Positions 42,869-51,745 are shown, counted from the first letter of the stretch. The stretch: 64,000 nucleotides of DNA from FEN-1219 sp963810755 (GCA_963810755.1 CAWEOP010000002.1:682001-746000); one strand, 5' to 3'. Translations and numbers: made by a program. The notes: a model not told the origin generated them from the letters alone.

Positions 42869-44374
42869 CTAGAGCAAGTAGATCACTGCCAGTAACCCGG
42901 TCAAGGTCATCGTGATTGTGTATGGCAGGGCCATCACGACCATTCGCATATACGACAACCGAATCAGCGGGGCGAGCGCCGAAGTCAGTAGGAAAAGGAA
43001 CGCCGCCTGCCCGTTGGGCGTTGCGACACTCGGAATATTGGTACCGGTATTGATCGCGATCGCCAGCGCATCGAACTGTTCGCGGTCAATCGAGCCGGTC
43101 TCCAACGCCTGTGCGATTTCCTTGATGTAGACGGTGGCGACGAAAACGTTGTCGCTGATGGCTGAGAGAAGTCCGTTGGCGACGAAAAACATCGGCGCCT
43201 GCACTTCTCTCGGAAATGCGAGCACGCCATTGGCGATAGGCAGGAAGAGGTTCTGGTCGTGAATGACCGCAACGATCGCGAAAAACACGACGAGTAGCGC
43301 CGTAAACGGCAGCGCCTCTTCGAAGGCGTGACCGAGCCGGCGTTCCTCCGTTATCCCCGCGAAGGCGGTCGCGAGAACCAACACGGAGAGGCCGATCAAG
43401 CCCACTGCGGCCCAGTGAAACGCGAGAGCGACCACGAGAAACACCGCCACCACTGCCTGCACGATCAATATCGCCCGATCGTGGGCCGTGCGCGTCTCGG
43501 TCGCCAGTCGATCGAAGTCCTCCAACACGTGACGTACCGATTCCGGTAGCCCTTCGCCATACCCGAACCAGCGGAAGCGTTCCAGCAGCGCGCACGTAAT
43601 GAGCCCCACGATCAGCACGGGGACCGAGACAGGCGCCATGCGGACTGCGAATTCGATAAATTCCCAATCGGCGACGGTACCGATTAGCAAGTTTTGGGGC
43701 TCGCCGACCAGCGTGGTGACGCCGCCAAGGGCGGTGCCAACGGCGGCATGCATTACGAGGCTGCGCAGGAACGCACGGAACTGCACGAGGTCTGCGCGAT
43801 GAACATCCTGGAGATGCGCGTCAGCCGACAGATCGTGATCGCTGTGATTGAAATGCTTACCCGACGCAACTCGGTGGTATACGCCGTAGAACCCCGTCGC
43901 TACGGCGATTACCACGGCCGCCACCGTGAGCGCATCCAAGAACGCTGACAGCACCGCGGCCAACCCCGAGAACAGCAGCGACAGTAGAACTTTCGAGCGA
44001 ACCCCTAAGGTCAATTTCGTAAACGTGAACAGCAACAGGTCTTTGAGAAAGAAGACCCCGGCTACCATGAAGATGAGCAGCAGGATCACTTCGAAAGCGT
44101 TGACCGTCTCCTGGTAGACCGCTGACGGCGACGTCATGCCAATGACCACCGCCTCGAATGCCAAGAGCCCGCCGGGTTGGAGCGGATAACAACTCAGCGC
44201 CATCGCGAGCGTGAAGATGAACTCGATTACTAGAACCCAACCCGCGATGTACGGGTCGATCGCGAAGACGATCGGATTCAGGACGAGGAATCCCAGGATC
44301 GTGCGTTTGTACCACTCGGGAGCATTGCCGAGAAAACGCTCCGCGAACGCACGTAACTGCTCTTGCGAACTCAC
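42869..44374 (-). CDS. nhaB: NhaB-type Na+/H+ antiporter
   Basis: A 501-residue inner-membrane antiporter whose length and features match NhaB. Recognisable are the N-terminal FAERFLGNAPEWYKRTILGF, MTSPSAVYQETVNAFEVILLL, GVTTLVGEPQNLLIG and the late SAISDNVFVATVYIKEI and INTGTNIPSVATPNGQAAFL, which is close to the C-terminal ion-binding region. It exchanges cytoplasmic sodium for protons. Convergent with the sugar dehydrogenase gene (10-base gap). It seems monocistronic. Confidence 0.93.
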   Translation of the reverse strand: MSSQEQLRAFAERFLGNAPEWYKRTILGFLVLNPIVFAIDPYIAGWVLVIEFIFTLAMALSCYPLQPGGLLAFEAVVIGMTSPSAVYQETVNAFEVILLLIFMVAGVFFLKDLLLFTFTKLTLGVRSKVLLSLLFSGLAAVLSAFLDALTVAAVVIAVATGFYGVYHRVASGKHFNHSDHDLSADAHLQDVHRADLVQFRAFLRSLVMHAAVGTALGGVTTLVGEPQNLLIGTVADWEFIEFAVRMAPVSVPVLIVGLITCALLERFRWFGYGEGLPESVRHVLEDFDRLATETRTAHDRAILIVQAVVAVFLVVALAFHWAAVGLIGLSVLVLATAFAGITEERRLGHAFEEALPFTALLVVFFAIVAVIHDQNLFLPIANGVLAFPREVQAPMFFVANGLLSAISDNVFVATVYIKEIAQALETGSIDREQFDALAIAINTGTNIPSVATPNGQAAFLFLLTSALAPLIRLSYMRMVVMALPYTITMTLTGLLAVIYLL

Positions 44375-44466
44375 TCAGACGAGCCGGGAGCGATCGTTGT
44401 CATTTCCCGGGATCATAACCCGGGACCGCCGAACCATTCGCCGATCGCGCGTAGAGAAATCCGGCA

Positions 44467-44973
44467 CTAGTGCGAGGCAACTGGGTGTAGCCGTCGGTAG
44501 GCATACCAATAGATCCCCGCACACACGACGAAACCGAAAGCAGCCGGCGGAACGATCGTCCACCCGCTCTCGCCCCCGAAGTACAAGCTCCATGTGACTT
44601 TGAGAAGAGTTCCAGCACATATCAACACGAAGCCGGCGACCCACGCGCGCCGCCAGCACGCCCAAGCACACGCGATGAACCAAGCCGGTACCAACGCCAT
44701 CATCGCGATCTTGCCGGCAGTCCATGGTCCCGTCAGGTACTGCCTCTCCATTGCTAAGAACGCTGTCGCCTGTGGATCCACGGTAGCTGGTGACGGAAAC
44801 CAGAACATGCTCGAAAGCACAGCCAAGACCGTAAAAACCATGCCCCACCAGTTCTTCTTGTACGCGAAGTAGCAGAACGGCAGAACGAACAGCGGCCGGA
44901 TGTACCAACTCAGAGGGTTGTGATGTCGGGCCCACGCCCAGTCGAGAAAGTCCTGAAGTCCGTCCATCGGCAT
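44467..44973 (-). CDS. Small integral membrane protein, family not recognised
   Basis: A 168-residue protein with about four or five hydrophobic segments (WYIRPLFVLPFCYFAYKKNW, GMVFTVLAVLSSMFWFP, KIAMMALVPAWFIACAW, AGFVLICAGTLLKVTW, PPAAFGFVVCAGIYWYA). It is rich in tryptophan and has no signal peptide. I do not recognise the family; it could be one of the unnamed four-helix membrane proteins. The ATG at 44973 has GGAGG about 8 bases upstream, which supports expression. It lies downstream of the MAPEG gene on the same strand with a 132-base gap. Confidence 0.7.
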   Translation of the reverse strand: MPMDGLQDFLDWAWARHHNPLSWYIRPLFVLPFCYFAYKKNWWGMVFTVLAVLSSMFWFPSPATVDPQATAFLAMERQYLTGPWTAGKIAMMALVPAWFIACAWACWRRAWVAGFVLICAGTLLKVTWSLYFGGESGWTIVPPAAFGFVVCAGIYWYAYRRLHPVASH

Positions 44974-45105
44974 ACCTCCAGGTCGGGCTAACGTCCTGCT
45001 TCACCAACGGCGCGTCGACGTTCGTGCGTTGGCGCCTCACCCCTCAACTTCCGCTGCAACCGTCTGTTAGGCGGCTGCACGATCGTCTCTGAGCTGGGCC
45101 ATCGT

Positions 45106-45501
45106 TCATGCACGCAGCAGCGCGATGACAAACAACAGCATGCCAACGGCCGCAATATTCCACACCAACGAGCGGACGAGCGGAATACCGAGAGCATAGA
45201 GCGGCAGGTAAGCGACGCGCGCACCGAGGTACAAGAATGAACCCCATTCCGTAAGCGTGCCATGAATGCCGGCAGCCTGCGCAGCGAGTACCAACGCGGC
45301 AAAAAACGGAAACGTCTCCAAGTAGTTGCTCGAGGCTCGCTCCAGGCGCCCGGCCATTCCCTTCAGAGGTGGAACTTCTTCATCGCGGGCACCGGCGGTC
45401 CACCGGTAACCACGCTGCAGACTCTTGGCGTGCGACGAGGCGATGAGGTGCACGAACCCAAGAACGACGCTCCACGTCAGCACAAAGAGTTCCACGTTCA
45501 A
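45106..45501 (-). CDS. MAPEG-family membrane protein
   Basis: A 131-residue protein with four hydrophobic helices and the MAPEG pattern: ELFVLTWSVVLGFVHLIASS, GRLERASSNYLETFPFFAAL (the R..N..E..P signature of the family), YLGARVAYLPLYALGIPLVR and a final helix. MAPEG proteins are glutathione- or lipid-active membrane enzymes, or relatives of unknown function in bacteria. A TTG start at 45501 is preferred because GGAGG lies 6 bases upstream; it shares bases with the NrsF stop (TTGA). A GTG at 45495 is possible. Third gene of the sigma/anti-sigma operon. Confidence 0.8.
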   Translation of the reverse strand: MNVELFVLTWSVVLGFVHLIASSHAKSLQRGYRWTAGARDEEVPPLKGMAGRLERASSNYLETFPFFAALVLAAQAAGIHGTLTEWGSFLYLGARVAYLPLYALGIPLVRSLVWNIAAVGMLLFVIALLRA

Positions 45502-46163
45502 CTGCGCCCTCCGCCGGGCGGTGAACGAGCGAAGTTCCACCCGAACACGAAGCGCCCGGTAAAGGCCGCGACGGACACCAGGACCACGACGACTCCACCA
45601 TGCCACGCGAACGTGACCGCGCTGTTGCCATGCGGTAGCGATAGACACGCGCCCACGTTAGCGAGACACCCTACTGCCAACGCCGCGAAAGACGCTGTCA
45701 TCGCGGGATTCAGCGGTGCGCCGCGACGCAGCATCATGGCCAGCACCAGCATCAGTGGTGCGCCGCCGATGACGATAAAGCCGACACATAGCCACTCGTG
45801 GCTTGCAGCCGGAACCGTGGCCCAGTCGAAGCCGCGCGGCGACGCCACGACGAGAGTCCCAAGCCAAACGAGCGCCGCCAGCCCGGCCCACACGCGGGAA
45901 TGATCAGACAGACCGGGAACCACGGAGGCGAACGCCGCTCGGGTTGCCAGCAGACCCGCCACGACGGCGGCGATCTGCGAAACCCAGAAGGCCGTGTCGG
46001 CGACGTTGGTGTCCGCCCTCACGGCACTCATTCCCAGAACAAGGACGCCAAGATACAGAGCCGCGCAAACGGACCATGCCACCGCTCGCCTATCGGGCCT
46101 CCACAACGGTGCGACGGGTTTGAGCCCTCGTGCCAAGTCTTCGATCAAATCGTTTGTACTCAT
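45498..46163 (-). CDS. nrsF: NrsF-type (DUF1109) membrane anti-sigma factor
   Basis: A 221-residue protein with a short cytoplasmic N-terminus (STNDLIEDLARGLKPVAPLW) and six hydrophobic helices, the layout of the DUF1109/NrsF family that holds ECF sigma factors of the Caulobacter SigF type at the membrane. Two cysteines occur in helices 4 and 5 (EWLCVGF and GCLANVGACLSL), which is relevant because NrsF is thought to sense metal or thiol stress through cysteines. It overlaps the sigma gene by 4 bases (ATGA), so the pair is coupled. Confidence 0.85.
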   Translation of the reverse strand: MSTNDLIEDLARGLKPVAPLWRPDRRAVAWSVCAALYLGVLVLGMSAVRADTNVADTAFWVSQIAAVVAGLLATRAAFASVVPGLSDHSRVWAGLAALVWLGTLVVASPRGFDWATVPAASHEWLCVGFIVIGGAPLMLVLAMMLRRGAPLNPAMTASFAALAVGCLANVGACLSLPHGNSAVTFAWHGGVVVVLVSVAAFTGRFVFGWNFARSPPGGGRS

Positions 46164-46741
46164 TCGTGCCTTTTGACAAACGTGCGCCGCAGCGTGGCCA
46201 TCGCGCGGTGCGTGGCCACCTTGAGCGCACCCACGCTGGTGCCGGATATCGCTGCCGCCTCCTTGAGCGACATCTCCTTGAGCTTCAGTAGTTCGATTGC
46301 TTGCCGCTGACCCTCTGGTAGAGCACGCACGGCCTCACGGACAGCCGCCGCGTCGCCCAGCTCACCGATATCGTCATTCGCTTCGGGCGTGAAAAAGGTT
46401 ACGTCCTCCTCATCCACGTGGATCTCGCGCCGGGCGATTCGCGCGTACCGCCTTGCACCGTCGACGAGCCGATGGCGGACAATGGCAATCAGCCACGGTA
46501 CGAATGGCCGTGCCGGATCGTAGGAGGCACGCACGGTGTGCACCGACAACAACACGTCTTGCACGAGATCTTCGACCTCAGCGATCCCGGCAAAGCCCCG
46601 CTGCCGCCTGACGATTTGGCGAATACGCGGCGTGATCGTACGCAGTAGCTCCACATAGGACGCGGCGTCGCCCTGTTGCGCCGCGCGCATCAGCTCACCG
46701 AGAGAATCGTTGGGCGACGTTAGGTCAGTCATGGCCGGCAA
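46160..46741 (-). CDS. ECF sigma factor of the SigF/NrsF type
   Basis: A 193-residue ECF sigma factor. Region 2 reads SYVELLRTITPRIRQIVRR, VEDLVQDVLLSVHTVRASYD, PFVPWLIAIVRHRLVDGARR; region 4 reads VREAVRALPEGQRQAIELLK and MSLKEAAAISGTSVGALKVA. The VEDLVQDV box binds core polymerase. Its anti-sigma NrsF follows immediately. The divergent bufferin operon has an exact GTAACC-N16-CGAA element, the promoter type reported for Caulobacter SigF, so this sigma factor very likely drives it. A second ATG at 46732 could be the true start. Confidence 0.92.
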   Translation of the reverse strand: MPAMTDLTSPNDSLGELMRAAQQGDAASYVELLRTITPRIRQIVRRQRGFAGIAEVEDLVQDVLLSVHTVRASYDPARPFVPWLIAIVRHRLVDGARRYARIARREIHVDEEDVTFFTPEANDDIGELGDAAAVREAVRALPEGQRQAIELLKLKEMSLKEAAAISGTSVGALKVATHRAMATLRRTFVKRHE

Positions 46742-46760
46742 AACCCAGTTTACGGCACAC

Positions 46761-46786
46761 GTAACCTTTTTGCGGGCTACGCCGAA
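46761..46786 (+). promoter_or_regulatory. SigF-type ECF promoter (GTAACC-N16-CGAA) of the bufferin operon
   Basis: GTAACC at 46761-46766 and CGAA at 46783-46786 are separated by exactly 16 bases, the motif described for Caulobacter crescentus SigF targets. The element lies 77 bases upstream of the bufferin precursor gene and 20 bases from the divergent sigma-factor start. Position, orientation and the neighbouring SigF/NrsF-type genes agree, so the prediction is strong. I did not find a matching second copy on the minus strand for the sigma operon itself. Confidence 0.8.
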
Positions 46787-46863
46787 TTAGCCATCACTGG
46801 TCAAGCGGACCAGCAACCACGGCGCTCGAGCGCCGACTCGTCAAGATCGTAAGGAGTTTCTCT

Positions 46864-47130
46864 ATGAGCAAACGCGTACTCATTGCATCGGCCCTCGCAG
46901 CCGCCATCCTCGGCCCGTCGCTCGCCTCGGCGCAGCCCGCTCCCGAGCCAACCTTCAAGGCAGAGAAATGCTATGGCATCGCCAAGGCTGGCAAGAACGA
47001 TTGCGCCTCCACGGGGAACAATTCGTGTGCCGGCACCGCCAAGGCGAATGCGGACCCGCGGGCGTGGATCTATGTACCTGCGGGCTACTGCGAGCGCATC
47101 GTCGCCGGCAGCCTGAAGCCGAAGGCATAG
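46864..47130 (+). CDS. bufA: Bufferin-type precursor peptide (DUF2282)
   Basis: An 88-residue precursor with a Sec signal peptide (MSKRVLIASALAAAILGPSL, cleavage after ASAQP or nearby) and a short mature part with four cysteines: AEKCYGIAKAG, KNDCASTG, NNSCAGTA and GYCERIV. This is the DUF2282 pattern of BufA1-type bufferins, copper-binding peptides modified at cysteine by the MNIO enzyme encoded next door and then exported. A strong AAGGAG lies about 7 bases before the ATG. First gene of the bufABC-DoxX operon under the SigF-type promoter. Confidence 0.88.
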   Translation: MSKRVLIASALAAAILGPSLASAQPAPEPTFKAEKCYGIAKAGKNDCASTGNNSCAGTAKANADPRAWIYVPAGYCERIVAGSLKPKA

Positions 47131-47131
47131 C

Positions 47132-48031
47132 ATGAGGGGGGCGGTCGCCACTCGAGCCAAGCGCGGAGCCAGCGACACTCGCCTAGCGGGCGTCGGCTTG
47201 CGATTGCCGCATTTGGCCGAGGTGGCGGCCGGCGCTCCCGCTACCGACTGGCTCGAGGTGCATCCGGAGAACTTCCTCGCGAACCCGCACGCGAGGGAGC
47301 TGCTCCTCGAGATCGCCGAGCGGCACGCCATATCGCTCCACACGGTAGGGTTGTCCGTTGGCAGCGTCGCAGGTGTGGACCGCGAGCATCTACAGCGGAT
47401 TCGCCGGCTTGTCGACGAGCTCGAGCCGATTCTCGTATCAGGGCACCTGGCTTGGTCCACGAACCAGGGCGTGTACCTCAACGACCTGCTACCGCTGCCG
47501 TACGACGAAGAGACGTTGCGCGTCGTCGTCGCTCACGTCCACGAGGTACAAGACGCACTCGGCCGCCCCTACGTCGTCGAAAATCCCGCGAGCTACGTGG
47601 GCTTTGCCGGGTCCACGTTCGCGGAGACGGATTTTCTCGCGGAGCTCGTGACACGCACGGGCTGCCAATTGCTGTGCGACGTGAGTAACGCGTTCTTGAG
47701 CGCGGCCAATATGGGCTACGACGCCTATGCGTACATCGATGCGTTCCCGGCGCACGCCGTCGCGGAGTTTCATCTCGGCGGATTCACGCGCGAGGACGAC
47801 GAGGCCACGCCCGGTGGAGAGATCCTCATCGATACGCATGCGAGCGCCATTGCGGAGCAGGTGTGGGATCTATACGCGCATGCACTACGCCGGTTTGGCC
47901 GCAGGCCAACGTTGATCGAATGGGACAACGAGCTCCCCTCTTTCGCTCGATTGCTGGCAGAAGCCGACCGCGCTGACGTCGTTGCGACTGCCGCGCTCGA
48001 CTGTGGACGCTCGCATGCCATCACTAACTGA
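47132..48031 (+). CDS. bufB: DUF692 multinuclear iron oxidase (MNIO), bufferin maturation enzyme
   Basis: A 299-residue TIM-barrel enzyme of the MNIO/DUF692 family. Candidate metal ligands are in WLEVHPENF, ISLHTVGLSVG, VSGHLAWS, VVENPASYVGF, LLCDVSNAF, AVAEFHLGGF, LIDTHASA and IEWDNELP. MNIOs use two or three iron ions to oxidise cysteine residues of precursor peptides. Its start lies 1 base after the precursor stop and its end overlaps the partner gene by 17 bases, so substrate, enzyme and partner are coupled. It should act in the cytoplasm on the DUF2282 peptide before export. Confidence 0.93.
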   Translation: MRGAVATRAKRGASDTRLAGVGLRLPHLAEVAAGAPATDWLEVHPENFLANPHARELLLEIAERHAISLHTVGLSVGSVAGVDREHLQRIRRLVDELEPILVSGHLAWSTNQGVYLNDLLPLPYDEETLRVVVAHVHEVQDALGRPYVVENPASYVGFAGSTFAETDFLAELVTRTGCQLLCDVSNAFLSAANMGYDAYAYIDAFPAHAVAEFHLGGFTREDDEATPGGEILIDTHASAIAEQVWDLYAHALRRFGRRPTLIEWDNELPSFARLLAEADRADVVATAALDCGRSHAITN

Positions 48032-48797
48032 TCTCCAAGGCAGCGTCGCTCGTGCCTTGACGAGCGGCGAGTGTGGGTCCATCGGCGCGCTCCTACTCGG
48101 CGGCGCCGATCCAGACAAGCGGCTCGAAATTCATGTCCGCCACTACGAAACGAGCTTGACGGCCGCGCTGCGCGACAAGTTTGCTGCCTGCGCGTGGCTT
48201 GTGGGCCCGGAACTGGTGGACGCTGCGGCACGCGCGTACGTTCGCGCGCGTCCGCCCGGGCGACCTTGCATCGCAGAATACGGCGACGACTTCCCGCAGT
48301 TCCTCGCGAACCACGGTAGGGTGCACACGATCCCTTATCTCGAGTCGTTCGCCGCACTCGAGTGGCTCGTTGGCGAGGTGTCCATCGCGGTCGACCATCC
48401 GCCGCTCTCCTGGTCTCACCTAGCGCAACTGGGATCTGAGCGCCTGATCGACTCAGCTCTAACGCTGCAGCCGGGCGTGCGGTATTTGAGCTCAGCCTGG
48501 GGCGTAGATCAGCTCATGAACCTGTACTTGACCGGCACCGAGCCCGAGCGGTTCGTGCTCGCTGAAGCGGATACGTTCGTCGAGGTCCGGGGTGCACGCG
48601 GCGCCGTGTCGCTCGCACGACTCGAGGTCGCGAGCTTCGTATTCCGAAGGAAACTCGCGGCCGGCGGCTCAATTGGCGCCGCCGCCGATGGCGCGCTCGA
48701 GTACGACGCGAGCTTCGATCCGGGTGAAGCACTTCAGCTGCTCGCGCACGCTGGCCTCATCGCCGAAACGACCTTCATCGGAGTAAACATATCGTGA
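48015..48797 (+). CDS. bufC: DUF2063-domain partner of the MNIO enzyme
   Basis: A 260-residue protein with the N-terminal DUF2063 domain: MPSLTDLQGSVARALTS, LEIHVRHYETSLTAALRDKF and AYVRARPPGRPCIAEYGDDF. The C-terminal half is less conserved. In bufferin and related operons this protein binds the precursor and delivers it to the MNIO enzyme. The ATG at 48015 is preferred to the frame start at 47982 because it overlaps bufB by only 17 bases and begins the conserved domain. The stop overlaps the DoxX start (GTGA). Confidence 0.9.
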   Translation: MPSLTDLQGSVARALTSGECGSIGALLLGGADPDKRLEIHVRHYETSLTAALRDKFAACAWLVGPELVDAAARAYVRARPPGRPCIAEYGDDFPQFLANHGRVHTIPYLESFAALEWLVGEVSIAVDHPPLSWSHLAQLGSERLIDSALTLQPGVRYLSSAWGVDQLMNLYLTGTEPERFVLAEADTFVEVRGARGAVSLARLEVASFVFRRKLAAGGSIGAAADGALEYDASFDPGEALQLLAHAGLIAETTFIGVNIS

Positions 48798-49225
48798 TCC
48801 CACTGCAAGCACTTAGGGACCGACTCGAGCGCTTCCCGTTGTCGATCCTTCAGCTCGCCATGCGGATCGGTGTCGGCACGGTGTTCTTTCGCTCTGGGCT
48901 TCTGAAGATCGCCTCTTGGGATTTCACGATTCAGCTATTTCGCGATGAGTACAAGGTACCGTTGCTCGATCCCGTGCTAGCTGCCCAAGCTGCCACGATC
49001 GTAGAGCTCGGCGTGCCCCCGCTGCTGTTCGCCGGAATCGCCACGCGGATTGCAACGCTGCCACTCCTCGGGATGATCGCCGTGATTCAGGTGCTCGTGT
49101 ACCCGAACGCGTGGAGCGATCATTTGATGTGGGCGTCGGCATTGCTGCTCGTTCTGACCCGCGGCCCCGGGCTCTACTCACTCGACCACGTCATTGAACT
49201 GCAGGCGGCTCGATGGCGCCGGTGA
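48794..49225 (+). CDS. DoxX-family membrane protein of the bufferin operon
   Basis: A 143-residue membrane protein with four hydrophobic segments and the DoxX pattern: QLAMRIGVGTVFFRSGLLKI, VPLLDPVLAAQAATIVELG, LLFAGIATRIATLPLLGMI and HLMWASALLLVLTRGPGLYS. DoxX proteins are quinol-oxidase or stress-related membrane subunits and often close bufferin operons, where they may supply redox equivalents or aid export; the exact role is not established. GTG start at 48794, overlapping the stop of the DUF2063 gene. Confidence 0.88.
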   Translation: MIPLQALRDRLERFPLSILQLAMRIGVGTVFFRSGLLKIASWDFTIQLFRDEYKVPLLDPVLAAQAATIVELGVPPLLFAGIATRIATLPLLGMIAVIQVLVYPNAWSDHLMWASALLLVLTRGPGLYSLDHVIELQAARWRR

Positions 49226-49526
49226 TCGATCACCTTCAGCGGCTGCTACGTGAGCGTGGCTTCCGGTTTCCGGACGAGCGCCGAAGGCGCTTCAGGCCAT
49301 TCATCGAACGCGCCGAGAGCGGTTGCCATCACTTCGCCGGGAGCGTCGCAACAAATTCGAGCGCCGCATCCAGATAGCGCCGCAAGTCCGTCTTGCGCGC
49401 CGCACCCGCGGGCGCGTGAAATCTACCCCATAAGTTTCCCGTAACCCCCCTTACCGGTTCAAATGACCTCGGCGTTCTTCGAGCCGTCCACGACCTGACA
49501 GAGGCGGAAGACAGCCCGAGGTCTCG
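49226..49526. other. Intergenic region between convergent operons
   Basis: A 301-base gap between the bufferin operon (plus) and the molybdenum hydroxylase (minus), which end facing each other. I see no gene I can support. A short minus-strand frame ending near 49347 reads TDLRRYLDAALEFVATLPAK but has no start context and no recognised family. No clear terminator hairpin was found. Confidence 0.35.
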
Positions 49527-51731
49527 CTAGACGATTAGACGGTCCCCAATCGGCAACCGCCGGATCGGTTTCCCCGTCACCGCACGAATCGCGTTCGCGA
49601 CGGCGGCGGCGAGCGGCGGCAGCCCAGGCTCGCCCACGCCGGTCGGCGCCACGTCCGACGGCACGATGTGCACTTCGACGACGGGCATGTCGTTGATCCG
49701 CAGAGGCATGTAATCGGTAAAGTTAGATTGCTGCACGGCGCCGTCGACAAGCGTGATTTGCTCGCGGCGCGCGGCGCTGAGTCCGTAACCGATGCCGCCT
49801 TCCATTTGCGCGCGCACGACATCGGGGTTCACGGCAATTCCGCAATCGACTGCACAGACGACGCGATCGACGGAGTAGCTGCCATCCGCCTTCACAGTGA
49901 CCTCTGCGACCTCGGCCACGAAGCTGCCGAACGACTCGTGCACGGCGACGCCGCGACCGCGGCCGGCCGGTAGCGGCGTTCCCCATCCGGCCTTCTCGAC
50001 CGCGAGGTTCAAGACGCCCAGGTGCCGAGGGTGATGCTCGAGCAGCTCGCGCCGCAACTCGACGGGGTCGCGCCCGCCCGCGGCCGCGAGCTCATCCAAG
50101 AACGTTTCGACCGCGAACGCGGTGTGCGTGTGACCGACGGAGCGCCACCACAGCACCGGCACGCCGACATCTGGGTGATGCGCCTCGACATGCAGGTTCG
50201 GCACGGTGTAAGGCAGGTCGCTCACACCCTCGACGGAGGATGAGTCGATGCCGTCCTTCATCAGAAAAGTCTCGAGCGCCGTGCCCTTGACGAGCGATTG
50301 ACCGACGATGCGGTGCTGCCACGCGACGATGTTGCCCTTGGCATCCACACCGCCGCTGACACGGTGGAAGTGCATCGGCCGGTATTTACCGGCGCGCATG
50401 TCGTCCTCGCGCGACCATTGCAACTTCACGGGCGCGCGGCCGCCGATCGCCTTCGCGATCGATACGGCTTCGGCGATGTAGTCGCTGTCGGGCACCGCGC
50501 GCCGGCCGAAGCTGCCGCCCGCAAACAGCGTGTTGATCTTGATCTGCTCGACCTTGAGGCCCGTGATCTCGGCGGCTTTCTGTTGATCGAACGTCTGGAA
50601 TTGAGCGCCGGTCCAGATCTCGCACTCCGCGTCGCGCAGCTCCACGAGGCAGTTCATCGGCTCCATGCTCGCGTGCGCGAGGTATGGAAACTCGAAGTCC
50701 GCATCCACGCGTTTCGCGGCGTTCGCGAGCGCCGCGCTCGCATCGCCTTCGTTGCGCGCCACGAGCCCCGGCTTACCGGCGAGATCCTTGTAGAGCGCGA
50801 GCAGCTCTGCGCTCCCACGTTGCTCGGCGCCGCTGTGATCCCAAACGACGCTCAGCGCATCGCGGCCGTTCTTTGCGGACCAAAAGCCATCGGCGAGCAC
50901 CGCCACGCCGGTCGGAATCTGCACGACGTCGACGACACCGGCGACTGCCCGCGCCTTCGTCGCGTCGAACGACGCGACCCGCGAGCCGAACTTCGGCGGA
51001 TGCGCGACGACCGCGACGAGCATTCCGGGACGCAGCACGTCGAGCGTGTAGACGGCCTTACCGCTCGTCTTCTCGACGCTGTCGATGCGCGGCACGTGCT
51101 TGCCGATCAGCTTGAACTCAGCCGGATTCTTGAGCGCTGGTTCCGCCGGCGGCGTCACGTGAGCCGCGTCCGCGGCGAGCTCGCCGAACGTCGCGGTGCG
51201 GCCTGTGCCGTCGCTGATCGAGCCGTTCTCGACCGTGATCGACGACGCGTCGACACCCCACCGGGCGGCGGCGGCCTGCACGAGCATCGCGCGAGCTCCA
51301 GCAGCCGCCTGCCGATACTGCATCCAGGAGTTCGCGATCGAAGTCGAGCCGCCCGTGCCCTGTAGGCCGAGCCCGAGATTGGCGTAGCGCGCGCTATCGG
51401 CCGGCGCAAACTCCCACGCCATCTGATCCCAATCCGCGTCGAGCTCCTCCGCGATGATCGTCGTGAGCCCGGTCGTGACACCCTGCCCCTTATCGAGGTG
51501 TTTGATGATCGCCGTGACTTTGTTGTCCGTCCCCACCTTCACGAACGCATTGAACGGCAGGGTGCGGGCGGGGCGCGCCGCCGAAGCGGCGCCGGCGGCC
51601 GCAGCAGGTGCCGCGACGTCGGCAGAGTCGCCGCAACCGACGATGAAGCCGGCGCCGGCGAGCGTAGTGACCTTCAAGAATGTGCGCCGCGTGGTCGGAG
51701 CCGACGAATCGAGCAGCGTAGTGAATGCCAT
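49527..51731 (-). CDS. Molybdenum-cofactor large subunit, isoquinoline 1-oxidoreductase/aldehyde dehydrogenase type
   Basis: A 734-residue catalytic subunit of the xanthine-oxidase family. The N-terminus has a Tat signal (TTRRTFLKVTTLAGAGFIVG) and so is exported. Cofactor-binding features include GQGVTTGLTTIIAEELDADW, NTLFAGGSFGRRAVPDSDY, VLWWRSVGHTHTAFAVETF (the region before the molybdenum site) and GVGEPGLPPLAAAVANAI, which holds the catalytic glutamate GEPGLPP near the C-terminus. It hydroxylates N-heterocycles or oxidises aldehydes and passes electrons to the 2Fe-2S subunit. GGAGGA lies before ATG 51731. Second gene after the small subunit. Confidence 0.92.
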   Translation of the reverse strand: MAFTTLLDSSAPTTRRTFLKVTTLAGAGFIVGCGDSADVAAPAAAAGAASAARPARTLPFNAFVKVGTDNKVTAIIKHLDKGQGVTTGLTTIIAEELDADWDQMAWEFAPADSARYANLGLGLQGTGGSTSIANSWMQYRQAAAGARAMLVQAAAARWGVDASSITVENGSISDGTGRTATFGELAADAAHVTPPAEPALKNPAEFKLIGKHVPRIDSVEKTSGKAVYTLDVLRPGMLVAVVAHPPKFGSRVASFDATKARAVAGVVDVVQIPTGVAVLADGFWSAKNGRDALSVVWDHSGAEQRGSAELLALYKDLAGKPGLVARNEGDASAALANAAKRVDADFEFPYLAHASMEPMNCLVELRDAECEIWTGAQFQTFDQQKAAEITGLKVEQIKINTLFAGGSFGRRAVPDSDYIAEAVSIAKAIGGRAPVKLQWSREDDMRAGKYRPMHFHRVSGGVDAKGNIVAWQHRIVGQSLVKGTALETFLMKDGIDSSSVEGVSDLPYTVPNLHVEAHHPDVGVPVLWWRSVGHTHTAFAVETFLDELAAAGGRDPVELRRELLEHHPRHLGVLNLAVEKAGWGTPLPAGRGRGVAVHESFGSFVAEVAEVTVKADGSYSVDRVVCAVDCGIAVNPDVVRAQMEGGIGYGLSAARREQITLVDGAVQQSNFTDYMPLRINDMPVVEVHIVPSDVAPTGVGEPGLPPLAAAVANAIRAVTGKPIRRLPIGDRLIV

Positions 51732-51745
51732 GGCCGACTCCTCCC

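Noticed and set aside
49330..49420. Small minus-strand ORF in the gap after the DoxX gene
   Set aside because: The peptide ending in a lysine-stop looks protein-like but is too short, has no start context and matches nothing I recognise.
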